Shown piece after piece: positions 28,821-37,452 of a stretch of 42,223 nucleotides of DNA. Source of the stretch: Geminicoccaceae bacterium (GTDB taxonomy: Bacteria; Pseudomonadota; Alphaproteobacteria; Geminicoccales; Geminicoccaceae). A program made the position numbers and the translations under genes. The DNA lies in the NCBI GenBank assembly GCA_020445645.1, contig JAGRGG010000087.1, positions 1-42,223 of the forward strand, given 5' to 3'. Numbering within the stretch: position 1 is the stretch's first letter; each line of letters opens with the position of its first letter. The notes beneath the pieces are model-generated. The model was not told where the DNA came from. It was given only the letters and a program-made list of their open reading frames with translations, and did no database searches.

Positions 28821-28965
28821 CCCCGTCGTACCCCGCGCCGGCCACGCCTTTGCTCCCGAGCCTGTGAACCCGGCGGGCGGGGCGACGGGGTACAAGGCGA
28901 GGGAAAGCCGGTCGACGCCCGTGACCCGGCGTCGTCCGCCCCCGTCGCCAACCCTTTGGGGGGTT
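28821..28965 (+). promoter_or_regulatory. Structured 5' leader of the cytochrome b / sulfite-oxidase-fold operon
   Basis: GGCGACGGGG (28881-28890) pairs perfectly with CCCCGTCGCC (28940-28949). Inside, CGACGCC (28913-28919) pairs with GGCGTCG (28928-28934). The same 28883-28893 segment can instead pair upstream with CCCCGTCG (28821-28828) or GTACCCCG (28828-28835). AACCC (28950-28954) can pair with GGGTT (28961-28965), next to the G-rich ribosome binding site. Mutually exclusive pairings suggest a regulatory leader. It matches no riboswitch class known to me. Confidence 0.4.
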
Positions 28966-28969
28966 CGAC

Positions 28970-29806
28970 ATGTCCGCCCTTGCCGTACCAACGACCGAAA
29001 AGGAATCCGCGCCGGGCGGAACGGTCGTCTACCGCCACCGTCTCTCGACCCGGCTTTGGCACTGGACGAACGCCGTTGTGCTCGTCGTCATGCTGATGAG
29101 CGGCCTCATGATCTTCAACGCCCACCCCCGCCTCTACTGGGGCGGCTACGGCGCGAACCCGGACCATCCCTGGCTCCAGATCGGGGCGAACGACGACGGC
29201 GGCTACCTTAGGGTCGGCGGCCTCGTCCTCGGCACCACGGGCGTGCTCGGGGAATGGAGCGACGAGGGCGGCGTCCACCACCGCGCCTTCCCGGGCTGGG
29301 CGACGCTGCCCTCGACCTACGACCTCGCCACGTCGCGCCGCTGGCACCTCACCTTCGCCTGGGTCTTCGCCCTTGGCATCCTGGGGTACTTAGTCTGGTC
29401 CCTCGTCGACGGCCACCTGCGCCGCGACATCGCGCCGACGAAGCACGAGCTGACGCCCGACCACGTCTGGGGCGACGTGAAGGCGCACGCGACGCTGCGC
29501 TTTCCGAAGGGGAAGGCGGCCCGGCGCTACAACGTCCTGCAAAAGCTCGCCTACGCGGGCACGCTGCTCGGCCTCATCCCGCTCATGGTCCTGACCGGCC
29601 TCACCATGTCGCCCGGCATGGACGCGGCGTGGCCCTGGCTGCTCGACCTGTTCGGCGGGCGCCAGTCCGCCCGCTCGATCCACTTCATCGTCGCCTTTCT
29701 TCTCGTCCTGTTCATCGTCGTCCACCTCCTGATGGTGGTGCTGGCGGGGCCGATCAACGAGGTGCGCTCGATGATCACCGGGCGCTACCGGCTGCCGAAG
29801 GAGTAG
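28970..29806 (+). CDS. Cytochrome b561-family membrane protein
   Basis: This 278-residue protein has four membrane helices (about 30-50, 122-145, 192-215 and 235-260) and histidines placed for two b hemes: HRLSTRLWHWTN, SRRWHLTFAW, and SIHFIVAF with VVHLLMV. It resembles the membrane cytochrome b of hydrogenases, thiosulfate reductases and related periplasmic oxidoreductases. The downstream gene is the likely catalytic partner, six bases away. GGGGGG lies seven bases before the ATG. It should shuttle electrons between the partner and quinone. Confidence 0.85.
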   Translation: MSALAVPTTEKESAPGGTVVYRHRLSTRLWHWTNAVVLVVMLMSGLMIFNAHPRLYWGGYGANPDHPWLQIGANDDGGYLRVGGLVLGTTGVLGEWSDEGGVHHRAFPGWATLPSTYDLATSRRWHLTFAWVFALGILGYLVWSLVDGHLRRDIAPTKHELTPDHVWGDVKAHATLRFPKGKAARRYNVLQKLAYAGTLLGLIPLMVLTGLTMSPGMDAAWPWLLDLFGGRQSARSIHFIVAFLLVLFIVVHLLMVVLAGPINEVRSMITGRYRLPKE

Positions 29807-29811
29807 GAACC

Positions 29812-30573
29812 ATGTCGCGCATCATCACCCGAAGGGGCCTTTTGCGGCGGGGCGCGCTCGGCGCGGGCGGCCTGCTGCTCGCCGGCTGCGACCCCCTCGA
29901 CCTGTCGTCGCCGGTTCCCGCCTTCCTGCGCCTCGGCGAGGCGGTCGCCTACCATACCCACCGCCTGATCGGCGCCGACAGCCTCGCACGCGAGTACGAG
30001 GCGGCGGAGATGTCGCCGGACTTTCGCACCAACGGCAACACCATGCCGACGAGCGCCGCCTACCGGGCCGAGATGGCGCGGGGCTTCGCCGGCTGGCGGC
30101 TCGCCGTCGACGGCGAGGTCGAGAAGCCGGGGGCCTACTCGCTCGCCGAGCTGGGCAACATGCCGTCCCGCACCCAGATCACCCGGCACGACTGCGTCGA
30201 GGGCTGGAGCGCCATCGGCCAGTGGACGGGGGTGCCGCTGGCGGTGCTCCTCGACCAGGTCCGGCCGAAGCCGGGCGCGCGCTACGCCGTGTTCCACTGC
30301 GCCGACGACTTCGACGGGACGGCCTACTACGAGAGCATCGACATGGTCGACGCGCGCCACAAGCAGACGATCCTCGCCTACGCCATGAACGGGCGGACCC
30401 TGCCGGTCGGCCACGGGGCGCCCCTGCGGCTGCGGGTCGAGCGGCAGCTCGGTTACAAGCAGGCGAAGTACGTCATGCGCGTCGAGATGGTCGCCGACCT
30501 CGCGGCCGTGCGCGGCGGGGGCGGCGGCTTCTGGGAGGACACCACCGGCTACGACTGGTACGCGGGCGTCTGA
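29812..30573 (+). CDS. Sulfite-oxidase-fold molybdopterin oxidoreductase, Tat lipoprotein
   Basis: This 253-residue protein belongs to the oxidoreductase molybdopterin-binding (SUOX/YedY-like) family. It begins with a twin-arginine signal (ITRRGLLRRGALGAGG). A lipobox, LLAGC, follows, so Cys26 would be lipidated and the protein exported folded. The molybdenum ligand is probably Cys128 in RHDCVEGWSAIGQWTG. It has no dimerisation domain. With the cytochrome b gene just before it, it forms a membrane-linked redox pair comparable to YedYZ but with a different cytochrome. The substrate is unknown. Confidence 0.85.
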   Translation: MSRIITRRGLLRRGALGAGGLLLAGCDPLDLSSPVPAFLRLGEAVAYHTHRLIGADSLAREYEAAEMSPDFRTNGNTMPTSAAYRAEMARGFAGWRLAVDGEVEKPGAYSLAELGNMPSRTQITRHDCVEGWSAIGQWTGVPLAVLLDQVRPKPGARYAVFHCADDFDGTAYYESIDMVDARHKQTILAYAMNGRTLPVGHGAPLRLRVERQLGYKQAKYVMRVEMVADLAAVRGGGGGFWEDTTGYDWYAGV

Positions 30574-30669
30574 GCGCCCGCGCCGGTCCCCCCGGCGTCC
30601 GGCTTGCCGCCTCCTGGAAAAGGCGGCAGAGTGCGGCGGCGGAAATGCCCAAGAACGGGGGAGAAGGCG

Positions 30670-31092
30670 ATGGCGAGGCTGTTGTGGGCCGTGGCGTTGG
30701 TCCTGGTGCTGGCCGGGTGCGCGAGGGACGGCGGCGGCGGGGGGACGGCGGCGTCGTCCGACGAGCCCGAGGGGCGCAAGGTCGCCTCGACGGACGGGTC
30801 GTTCGAGGGCGAGATCGTCGGCACGCCGCGGTCGGGCAGCAAGTTCAGCAAGGTGAAGATCGGGATGCGCAAGGCGCAGGTCGACAAGCTGATCGGCGCG
30901 CCCGACGACACCGACAGCCACATCACCGGCAAGGCGTTCATCCCCTTCTTCTTCGGCGGCGACACCCAGCGCCTCGAGGCGTTCTACAAGGGCGAGGGGA
31001 TCCTCACCTACTCGCCGGGGCACTTCATGGGCCAGCCCGACATCCTGATCCGCATCATCGCCGACCGCTCGGAGCAGGGGGTCGCGCACTAG
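30670..31092 (+). CDS. BamE/SmpA-like outer-membrane lipoprotein
   Basis: This 140-residue protein has a lipoprotein signal ending VLVLAGC, a Gly-rich spacer, and a SmpA/OmlA-like segment (KIGMRKAQVDKLIGAPDD). The start at 30670 follows GGGGGAG; the longer in-frame reading adds a basic, unlikely N-terminus. Its stop TAG overlaps the stop of the convergent VOC gene in the palindrome CTAG. The similarity to BamE is weak, so a general lipoprotein of unknown role is possible. Confidence 0.7.
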   Translation: MARLLWAVALVLVLAGCARDGGGGGTAASSDEPEGRKVASTDGSFEGEIVGTPRSGSKFSKVKIGMRKAQVDKLIGAPDDTDSHITGKAFIPFFFGGDTQRLEAFYKGEGILTYSPGHFMGQPDILIRIIADRSEQGVAH

Positions 31093-31502
31093 GGGACGGG
31101 GGTGGCCGAAGTGGGCGCTTCGACCGGCGAGCAGACCTCGACGAGGTAGCCGTTCGGGTCGCGCACGTAGGCGACCGTCTGACCCCAGGGCTTCGTCACG
31201 GGCGGGCTGGCCGGAACAGCACCGGCTTCGGTCGCGCGCGCGTAGGCGCCGTCCACGTCGTCGGTGACGAGAGCCACCTCGACGCCCGGCGGGTCAGCGT
31301 CGGGACGGGTGCGGCGGTAGGGAAAGCCTTGGCTTTCCATGATGGCCTCAGACGCGAAGGCAAGCGCGGTGGCACCCGTCTCCATCTCGGCGAAGTCGCC
31401 GCTCTCGTGGACGAAGCGGCGGGCGAGGCCGAAGGCGGACTCGTAGAACGCGACCGCTTCCGCCACGTCCGGCACGTAGAGGACGACGTAGCCGAGCTTC
31501 AT
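31089..31502 (-). CDS. VOC (glyoxalase/dioxygenase fold) family protein
   Basis: This 137-residue protein has the vicinal-oxygen-chelate fold: GYVVLYVPDVAEAVAFYESAF at the start and VAYVRDPNGYLVEVCSP near the end, with Glu in the metal-ligand position. The pattern fits a lactoylglutathione-lyase-like protein; the reaction cannot be assigned. GGGAGG lies six bases before the ATG, and a near-consensus promoter lies about 35 bases upstream. Confidence 0.85.
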   Translation of the reverse strand: MKLGYVVLYVPDVAEAVAFYESAFGLARRFVHESGDFAEMETGATALAFASEAIMESQGFPYRRTRPDADPPGVEVALVTDDVDGAYARATEAGAVPASPPVTKPWGQTVAYVRDPNGYLVEVCSPVEAPTSATPVP

Positions 31503-31537
31503 GGTTGCCTCCCCAATCCGGTTTTCCTTGAGGGAAC

Positions 31538-31567
31538 ATTATAGCAACACGATGCCCGCGGCATCAA
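31538..31567 (-). promoter_or_regulatory. Sigma-70-type promoter of the VOC gene
   Basis: The minus strand reads TTGATG (31567-31562), 18 bases, then TGC-TATAAT with TATAAT at 31543-31538, an extended consensus -10. The inverted repeat GATGCC-CGC-GGCATC (31551-31565) lies in the spacer and could be an operator. The -35 lies in the 3' end of the TMEM43-like gene. Confidence 0.65.
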
Positions 31568-32208
31568 GCGTCGTCCACGTCGACGAGCTTCTTGCCCAGC
31601 ACCTCCTGCGGCACGAGGCGGTCGCCCTGGACGACGGCGGTGACGGTGACGGGGCCTTTGGGGCCGGCGAGGTGGCGGACGCGCAGGGCGCCGTGGTGCC
31701 CGCCCTCGACGAGCCAGCCGTCCTGGCGGTGGAAGACGCGGTCGGGCAGGCGGTATTCAAGGACGCCTTCCTCCTCGACGGGCAGGGTCGCCGGCAGGTG
31801 GCGGGCGACGGCGGGGTCGAGGCGCCAGCGTCCGAGGCGGGCATCGGGGGATGGGAAGCGTTCGGTCCGATAGGCGAAGGGCGGGTTCCTGTAGCGGGTG
31901 CGGCCCATCGCGGTCATGCGGCGGTTCAGGTCGCGCGCCGACCATTCGAGGTCGTAGACGAAGTCCTGGTCCCGGCGCGCGCCCCGCAGGATCTCGCGGT
32001 ACTGGCGCATCTCGACCTCGCGGACGAGGAGGGGGACGGCGGCCTCGACGCCGAACAGGGGGTCGCGCACGGCGCCCCCGGCGCGGACCTCGCCCGCGAC
32101 GCGGACGACGGTGCCGTCGGGGATGTCCCCGGCCGCGTCGGGGGAGACGTCGCGCACGTCCTGGAAGGCGTTGATCGCCTTGGCGGCGAGCGAGCGGAAC
32201 AGGGACAT
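31564..32208 (-). CDS. Soluble TMEM43-like protein
   Basis: This 214-residue protein resembles the soluble domain of the TMEM43/DUF1625 family. The shared order is VVRVAGEVR, DPLFGVEAAVPLLVREVEMRQYRE, YDLEWSARDLN, NPPF and LGRWRLDPAVARHLPA. The usual four membrane helices are absent. The start at 32208 (MSLFRSLAAKAINAFQD) fits better than one 48 bases upstream. The ribosome binding site is weak. It is divergent from the glycosylase gene. Function unknown. Confidence 0.65.
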   Translation of the reverse strand: MSLFRSLAAKAINAFQDVRDVSPDAAGDIPDGTVVRVAGEVRAGGAVRDPLFGVEAAVPLLVREVEMRQYREILRGARRDQDFVYDLEWSARDLNRRMTAMGRTRYRNPPFAYRTERFPSPDARLGRWRLDPAVARHLPATLPVEEEGVLEYRLPDRVFHRQDGWLVEGGHHGALRVRHLAGPKGPVTVTAVVQGDRLVPQEVLGKKLVDVDDA

Positions 32209-32285
32209 GGGGGTAATGCCTGCGGGTTTGGGGAATGGCGAAGGGGATGCTAGCACGGGCGGGCGGAAGGCGGGAGGAGGCGGAC

Positions 32286-32975
32286 GTGGGCGGTTACGAG
32301 GGTGCGATCGAGGCGGCTTGGCCTAAGGTGACGGGGGAGGGGTTCGGCCCCGTCCGCACCGACGCGGGGCTTCGGGCGATGCTGGGCGAGATCGCGGCGC
32401 GCGACCCGGACGTGGCGCGGGTCCTGCCGCTGGTCGGCCACCCCGCCGCCCGCGCCCGCGACCCCGGCTTCGCCACGCTGCTTCGGATCATCACGGCGCA
32501 GCAGATCTCGACGCTGGCGGCGAACGCGATCTGGGGGCGGCTGGCGACGCTGCTCGGCGACCCGGTGGAGCCGGCCGCCTACCTCCGCGCCACGGGCGAG
32601 CAGCTGCGCGCCGTGGGCCTCAGCGCCCGGAAGGCGGGCTACGGCCACGCGCTCGCCACCGCGTTCGCCGAGGGCGGGCTCGACGCGGCGCTCCTGGACG
32701 GGATGGACGACGAGGCGGTGATCCAGGCCATCACCCGCCTGCCGGGCCTCGGCCGCTGGAGCGCCGAGATCTACCTCCTGTTCGCCATGGGCCGGGCCGA
32801 CGCCTTCCCCGCCGACGACCTCGCCATCCAGGTGGGCTTCCAGCGCCTGAAGCGGCTCGACGCGCGGCCGAAGGCGAAGGAACTGCGGGGGCAGATCGAG
32901 CACTGGGCGCCGTACCGGGGGGCGGGGGCGATCCTCCTCTGGGAGGTCTACGGGGCGGCGACGCTCGATCCATGA
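32286..32975 (+). CDS. AlkA-type DNA-3-methyladenine glycosylase
   Basis: This 229-residue protein belongs to the HhH-GPD family. The helix-hairpin-helix reads ITRLPGLGRWSAEIYLLFA, and the catalytic aspartate follows in FPADDLAIQ. It removes alkylated bases from DNA. GGAGG nine bases before the GTG at 32286 supports this start. ATGs at 32235 and 32247 are alternatives that crowd the divergent gene. The N-terminal AlkA domain is missing, as in many short bacterial forms. Confidence 0.88.
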   Translation: MGGYEGAIEAAWPKVTGEGFGPVRTDAGLRAMLGEIAARDPDVARVLPLVGHPAARARDPGFATLLRIITAQQISTLAANAIWGRLATLLGDPVEPAAYLRATGEQLRAVGLSARKAGYGHALATAFAEGGLDAALLDGMDDEAVIQAITRLPGLGRWSAEIYLLFAMGRADAFPADDLAIQVGFQRLKRLDARPKAKELRGQIEHWAPYRGAGAILLWEVYGAATLDP

Positions 32976-32989
32976 CGCTTCGCGTGCGC
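32975..32989 (+). repeat. Mini-hairpin repeat, variant copy D
   Basis: ACGCTTCGCGTGCGC begins at the last base of the glycosylase stop codon and matches the complement of the 16-base repeat at 14 of 15 positions. It has the same orientation relative to its upstream gene as copies A and B. Confidence 0.4.
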
Positions 32990-33020
32990 TGCGCCGCCGC
33001 CCCTCCGCCGCTTGTCGTTG

Positions 33021-33042
33021 CACACATTATATACTACATCAC
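33021..33042 (+). promoter_or_regulatory. Probable gyrA promoter -10 region
   Basis: This is the only AT-rich segment in the short gap before gyrA and contains TATACT at 33030-33035. No good -35 lies at 16-18 bases. If it is the -10, transcription begins near 33042 and gyrA must start downstream of that. Confidence 0.4.
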
Positions 33043-33077
33043 GTCCCGTATCAGCCCCCCTGACGGACGCCCGAAAC

Positions 33078-35777
33078 TTGGTCGACAACACCGCCCCGAA
33101 CGTCTTCGAGATCGTGCCGATCGTCGAGGAGATGAAGCGCTCCTACCTCGACTACGCGATGAGCGTGATCGTGAGCCGGGCCTTGCCCGACGTGCGCGAC
33201 GGGCTGAAGCCGGTGCAGCGGCGGATCCTGCACGCGATGCGGGAGGGCGGGTACGACATCGGGCGGCCGCACCGGAAGTCGGCGCGGATCGTCGGCGACG
33301 TGATGGGCAAGTACCACCCGCACGGCGACAGCGCGATCTACGACGCGATGGTGCGGATGGCGCAGGACTTCTCGATGCGGCTGCCGCTCGTCGACGGGCA
33401 GGGCAATTTCGGCTCGATGGACGGCGATCCGGCCGCCGCGATGCGCTACACGGAGGCGCGGCTGGCGAAGCCGGCGGGGGCGCTGCTCGACGACATCGAC
33501 AAGGACACGGTCGACTTCCGGCCGAACTACGACGAGAGCACGGACGAACCCGAGGTGCTGCCGGCGCAGTACCCGAACATCCTCGTCAACGGCGCGGGCG
33601 GCATCGCCGTCGGCATGGCGACCAACGTCCCGCCGCACAACCTGGGCGAGGTGATCGACGCCTGCCTCGCGCTGATCGACGACCGCGATTTGGAACTCGT
33701 CGACCTTGCCCAAATCGTCCAGGGGCCGGACTTCCCGACGGGCGGCATCGTGCTGGGGCGGGGGGGCTTCCTCCAGGCCTGCGCCACGGGGCGGGGCAGC
33801 ATCCTGATGCGCGGCAAGGCTGCGGTCGAGGAGGTGCGGCCGGGGCGGAGCGCCATCGTCGTCACCGAGGTTCCGTATCAGGTCAACAAGGCCCGGATGA
33901 TCGAGCGCATCGCGGAGGTGGTGCGGGAGAAGCGGGTCGAGGGGGTCTCGGATCTGCGCGACGAGAGCGACCGCCACGGCGTCCGGGTCGTGATCGAGAT
34001 CAGGCGCGAGGCCGACCCCGACGTCGTCCTGAACCAGCTCTACCGCTACACGCCCTTGCAGACCACGTTCGGCATCAACGCCGTGGTCCTCAACGGCGGG
34101 CGCCCGATCCTGATGGCGCTGAAGGAGATCCTGGAGGCGTTCCTCGACTTCCGCGAGACGGTGATCCTCCGCCGCACCGCCTACGACCTCGCCCGCGCCC
34201 GCGACCGTGCCCACCTCCTGGTCGGGCTCGCCGTCGCGGTCGCCAACATCGACGAGGTGATCGCGCTCATTCGAAGCGCCGACGACGGCGCCGCCGCGAA
34301 GGCGGGGCTCGTGGGCCGCGACTGGGCGGCGGGATCCATCGGCCCGATGCTGCGCCTCGTCGAGGAGGAGGGGGTCGACCCCGAAGCCGCCACCTACCGG
34401 CTCTCCGAGCGGCAGGCGCAGGCGATCCTCGACCTTCGCCTCCACCGCCTGACGGCCCTGGAGCGCGACCGGATCGCGGGCGAACTCGGCGAGATCGCGT
34501 CCCGGATCCAGGACCTCGTCGCCGTATTGCGCGACCGCGACCGGCTGCTCGAGGTCATGAAGGCCGAACTGCTCGACGTGCGCGCCCGCTTCGCCACGCC
34601 GCGCCGCACCTTCATCGACACCGAATCCGAGCCGGACCAGGACATCGAGGACCTGATCCAGCGGGAGGACATGGTCGTCACCGTCACCCACAAGGGCTAC
34701 ATCAAGCGGGTTCCCCTCAGCACGTTCCGCTCGCAGCGCCGGGGCGGCAAGGGACGTTCGGGGATGCGGACCCACGAGGACGATTTCGTCAACCGCCTCT
34801 TCGTCGCCAACACCCACACGCCGGTCCTGTTCTTCTCGTCCTTGGGGCGCGTCTACAAGCTGAAGGTCTACAAGCTGCCCTTGGGCAACCCCGCCGCGCG
34901 CGGCAAGGCGATGATCAACCTGTTCCCCCATCTGGCCGAGGACGAGCGCATCTCGGCCGTGCTGCCGCTGCCGGAGGACGAGAGCACCTGGGGCAACCTC
35001 TCCGCCTTCTTCGCCACGGCAAGGGGCAAGGTACGGCGCAACGACTTGGCCGACTTCGCCCGCGTGATGGCCAACGGCAAGATCGCCATGGGGCTCGACG
35101 GCGACGACCAGCTGATCGGCGTCGAGGTCTGCGACGACGGCCACGACATCCTCCTCGCCACGGCGAGCGGCAAGGCGCTGCGCTTTCCGGTCGCCGCCGT
35201 CCGCGTGTTCCGCTCCCGCTCCAGCGAGGGGATAAGGGGCATCACGCTCGGGGCGGGCGACCGGCTCATCTCGATGTCGGTCATCGACCACGTCGAGGCC
35301 TTGACCGACGAGCGCGACGCCTACCTGCGCTTCGCCGGCGCCAAGCGCCGGAACGGCGGCGAGGACGAGGCGGCGGACGACGCCCCCCCCCCGCCCGAGA
35401 CCGCCTTCGACGAGGCGCGGCTGGACGAGCTTGCGGGCAGGGAGCAGATGCTCCTCACCGTCACCCGCAACGGCTACGGCAAGCGCTCGTCCTCCTACGA
35501 GTACCGGATCACCAATCGGGGCGGGCAGGGGATCGTCAACATCGACGCCTCCGAGCGCAACGGCGAGGTCGCGGCCTCCTTCCCGGTGAGCGACGACGAC
35601 CAGATCATGCTCGTCACCGACCGGGGTAAGACGATCCGCATCCCCGTGGCCGGCATCCGCATCACCGGCCGCAACTCGCAGGGCGTGAAGCTCTTCCACA
35701 CCGAGAGCGGCGAGCGGGTGGTCTCAGTGGCGCGGCTTTCGGACGTGGAGCCGGACGGGGACGAGGAAGAGGAATAA
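33078..35777 (+). CDS. gyrA: DNA gyrase subunit A
   Basis: This protein of about 899 residues cuts and rejoins DNA in the gyrase A2B2 complex. The active tyrosine is in [11 protein letters not shown], and the GyrA box is QRRGGKG. The quinolone-resistance region [12 protein letters not shown] keeps Ser and Asp at E. coli positions 83 and 87. An acidic, Pro-rich insertion before the last propeller blades is common in alphaproteobacterial GyrA. No ATG or GTG lies upstream of the conserved [14 protein letters not shown] 33078 is preferred because TTG 33012 and 33018 lie in or before the likely -10. Neither has a strong ribosome binding site, so the start is uncertain. Confidence 0.95.
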   Translation: MVDNTAPNVFEIVPIVEEMKRSYLDYAMSVIVSRALPDVRDGLKPVQRRILHAMREGGYDIGRPHRKSARIVGDVMGKYHPHGDSAIYDAMVRMAQDFSMRLPLVDGQGNFGSMDGDPAAAMRYTEARLAKPAGALLDDIDKDTVDFRPNYDESTDEPEVLPAQYPNILVNGAGGIAVGMATNVPPHNLGEVIDACLALIDDRDLELVDLAQIVQGPDFPTGGIVLGRGGFLQACATGRGSILMRGKAAVEEVRPGRSAIVVTEVPYQVNKARMIERIAEVVREKRVEGVSDLRDESDRHGVRVVIEIRREADPDVVLNQLYRYTPLQTTFGINAVVLNGGRPILMALKEILEAFLDFRETVILRRTAYDLARARDRAHLLVGLAVAVANIDEVIALIRSADDGAAAKAGLVGRDWAAGSIGPMLRLVEEEGVDPEAATYRLSERQAQAILDLRLHRLTALERDRIAGELGEIASRIQDLVAVLRDRDRLLEVMKAELLDVRARFATPRRTFIDTESEPDQDIEDLIQREDMVVTVTHKGYIKRVPLSTFRSQRRGGKGRSGMRTHEDDFVNRLFVANTHTPVLFFSSLGRVYKLKVYKLPLGNPAARGKAMINLFPHLAEDERISAVLPLPEDESTWGNLSAFFATARGKVRRNDLADFARVMANGKIAMGLDGDDQLIGVEVCDDGHDILLATASGKALRFPVAAVRVFRSRSSEGIRGITLGAGDRLISMSVIDHVEALTDERDAYLRFAGAKRRNGGEDEAADDAPPPPETAFDEARLDELAGREQMLLTVTRNGYGKRSSSYEYRITNRGGQGIVNIDASERNGEVAASFPVSDDDQIMLVTDRGKTIRIPVAGIRITGRNSQGVKLFHTESGERVVSVARLSDVEPDGDEEEE

Positions 35778-35786
35778 GACGCGCTA

Positions 35787-35802
35787 GCGGACGCGAAGCG
35801 TA
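35787..35802 (+). repeat. Mini-hairpin repeat, copy C
   Basis: This is an exact copy of the repeat at 4-19. It lies nine bases after the gyrA stop but is inverted relative to the other copies, so the loop in the gyrA transcript would be GAA. Confidence 0.55.
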
Positions 35803-35887
35803 TCGGACGATTTGCCGCGCTCGCCTTTGCAACGCAGCATGGCTTGGCCTAAGGTCGCCGTCACCAACCAAGCGGACGGGAACGGGC

Positions 35888-36403
35888 ATGGGCCGGCTTC
35901 GCGTCGGGATCTATCCCGGCACCTTCGACCCGATCCACAACGGCCACCTCGACGTGATCCGGCGGGCGACGGTGCTGGTCGACCGGCTGATCGTCGCCGT
36001 CGCCATCAACGCCGGCAAGGAGCCCCTGTTCGGGCTCGACGAGCGGGCGGGGATGGTGAGGGACGAGGTCGAGGGCCTTGCCGGGCGGGACGCGATCAAC
36101 GGCACCGAGATCCAGGTATTGCCGTTCGAGGGGCTGCTCATGGGGTTCGCCGCCGAGCACGAGGCCCGGATGATCGTGCGCGGGCTGCGCGCCGTCTCCG
36201 ACTTCGAGTACGAGTTCCAGATGGCGGCGACCAACAAGCGGCTCTATCCCGAGATCGAGACCGTGTTCCTGCCGGCCTCCGAGACGAACCAGTTCATTTC
36301 CTCGCGCTTCGTCAAGGAGATCCACCTCCTCGGCGGCGACGTGTCCAGCTTCGTCTCGAAGGGGGTCATGGCCGTCCTGGAACGGAAGCGCGGCCGGGGC
36401 TGA
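35888..36403 (+). CDS. coaD: Phosphopantetheine adenylyltransferase
   Basis: This 171-residue enzyme makes dephospho-CoA from phosphopantetheine and ATP. The nucleotidyltransferase motif is [12 protein letters not shown], and the second motif is ISSRFVKEI. The length is normal. The stop TGA shares its last base with the ATG of queA (TGATG), so coaD, queA and tgt are one operon. It starts 110 bases after gyrA. Confidence 0.95.
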   Translation: MGRLRVGIYPGTFDPIHNGHLDVIRRATVLVDRLIVAVAINAGKEPLFGLDERAGMVRDEVEGLAGRDAINGTEIQVLPFEGLLMGFAAEHEARMIVRGLRAVSDFEYEFQMAATNKRLYPEIETVFLPASETNQFISSRFVKEIHLLGGDVSSFVSKGVMAVLERKRGRG

Positions 36404-37452
36404 TGCGGGTCGACCTGTTCGACTTCGACCTGCCGCCGGGGCTGATCGCGCAGGCGCCGGCCGAGCCCCGCGACGCGGCGCGGCTGCTCCAGATAGGCCG
36501 GGGGGTGGAGGGGGAGCGCCTCGCCATCGCCGCCGTGCGCGACCTGCCGGACCTGCTGCGCCCCGGCGACCTCCTGCTCGTCAACGACACGAAGGTGCTG
36601 CCGGTGCGCTTTGCCGCATCGCGGCTGCCGGACGGGGCGCCGATCGAGGTGACGCTCACCGAACGGACGGACGGACGGCGCTGGCTCGCCTTCTTGAAGC
36701 CCGGCCGCAAGGTGCGGACAGGCGACCGCCTCCGCCTCGCCGAGGGGCTGGAGGCGGTCTGCGAGGGCAAGGAAGACGACGGGCGCGGGCGGCTCCGCTT
36801 CGACGCGGAAGGCGAGGCCCTGACCGGTCTCATCCGCGCGCGCGGACGGATGCCGCTGCCGCCCTACATCCGCACCGACGACGAAGCGGGGGAGCGGGCC
36901 AGCTACCAGACCCTGTTCGCGGCCCACGAGGGGGCGGTGGCGGCGCCGACGGCGGGGCTGCACTTCACGGAGGGATTGCTGGCCCGGCTCGACGCGCGCG
37001 GGATCGAGCGGGCGGCGCTGACGCTGCACGTCGGGCTCGGCACGTTCCAGCCGGTCAAGGTCGACGACACGGCGGACCACGTCATGCACGCGGAATCCTA
37101 TGCCGTGCCGGAAGCGACGGCCTCGGCATTCCTGCGGGCGAAGGGGGAGGGGCGGCGCGTCGTCGCCTGCGGCACCACCGTCCTGCGCACGCTGGAGAGC
37201 GCGTTCGATCCCAAGACGGGCGGGCTGCGGACGGGGCCGGGGACGACCGGCCTGTTCATGACGCCGGGCCACCGCTTCCGCACGGCCGATCTGCTGCTCA
37301 CGAACTTCCATCTGCCGCGCTCGACGCTGTTCATGCTGGTCGCCGCCTTCGCCGGGCTGGAGACGATGCGCCGCGCCTACGCCCACGCGATCGAGGAACG
37401 CCTGCGCTTCTTCTCCTACGGCGACGCCTGCCTGATCGAGCGGGCGGCATGA
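36403..37452 (+). CDS. queA: S-adenosylmethionine:tRNA ribosyltransferase-isomerase
   Basis: This 349-residue protein makes epoxyqueuosine in tRNA from the preQ1 base inserted by Tgt. Family blocks include [56 protein letters not shown] and [21 protein letters not shown]. The ATG overlaps the coaD stop by one base, and the stop overlaps the tgt start (ATGA). Confidence 0.95.
   Translation: MRVDLFDFDLPPGLIAQAPAEPRDAARLLQIGRGVEGERLAIAAVRDLPDLLRPGDLLLVNDTKVLPVRFAASRLPDGAPIEVTLTERTDGRRWLAFLKPGRKVRTGDRLRLAEGLEAVCEGKEDDGRGRLRFDAEGEALTGLIRARGRMPLPPYIRTDDEAGERASYQTLFAAHEGAVAAPTAGLHFTEGLLARLDARGIERAALTLHVGLGTFQPVKVDDTADHVMHAESYAVPEATASAFLRAKGEGRRVVACGTTVLRTLESAFDPKTGGLRTGPGTTGLFMTPGHRFRTADLLLTNFHLPRSTLFMLVAAFAGLETMRRAYAHAIEERLRFFSYGDACLIERAA

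Noticed and set aside
28861-28969. Possible cobalamin or molybdenum-cofactor riboswitch
   Set aside because: The GGGAAAGCCGGT segment is only superficially like the cobalamin core, and other conserved boxes are absent; the Moco motif does not fit either. Kept only as an unnamed structured leader.
33051-35699. An 882-residue open frame opposite gyrA
   Set aside because: gyrA is certain on the plus strand and the antisense product resembles no protein; it is a GC-driven shadow frame.
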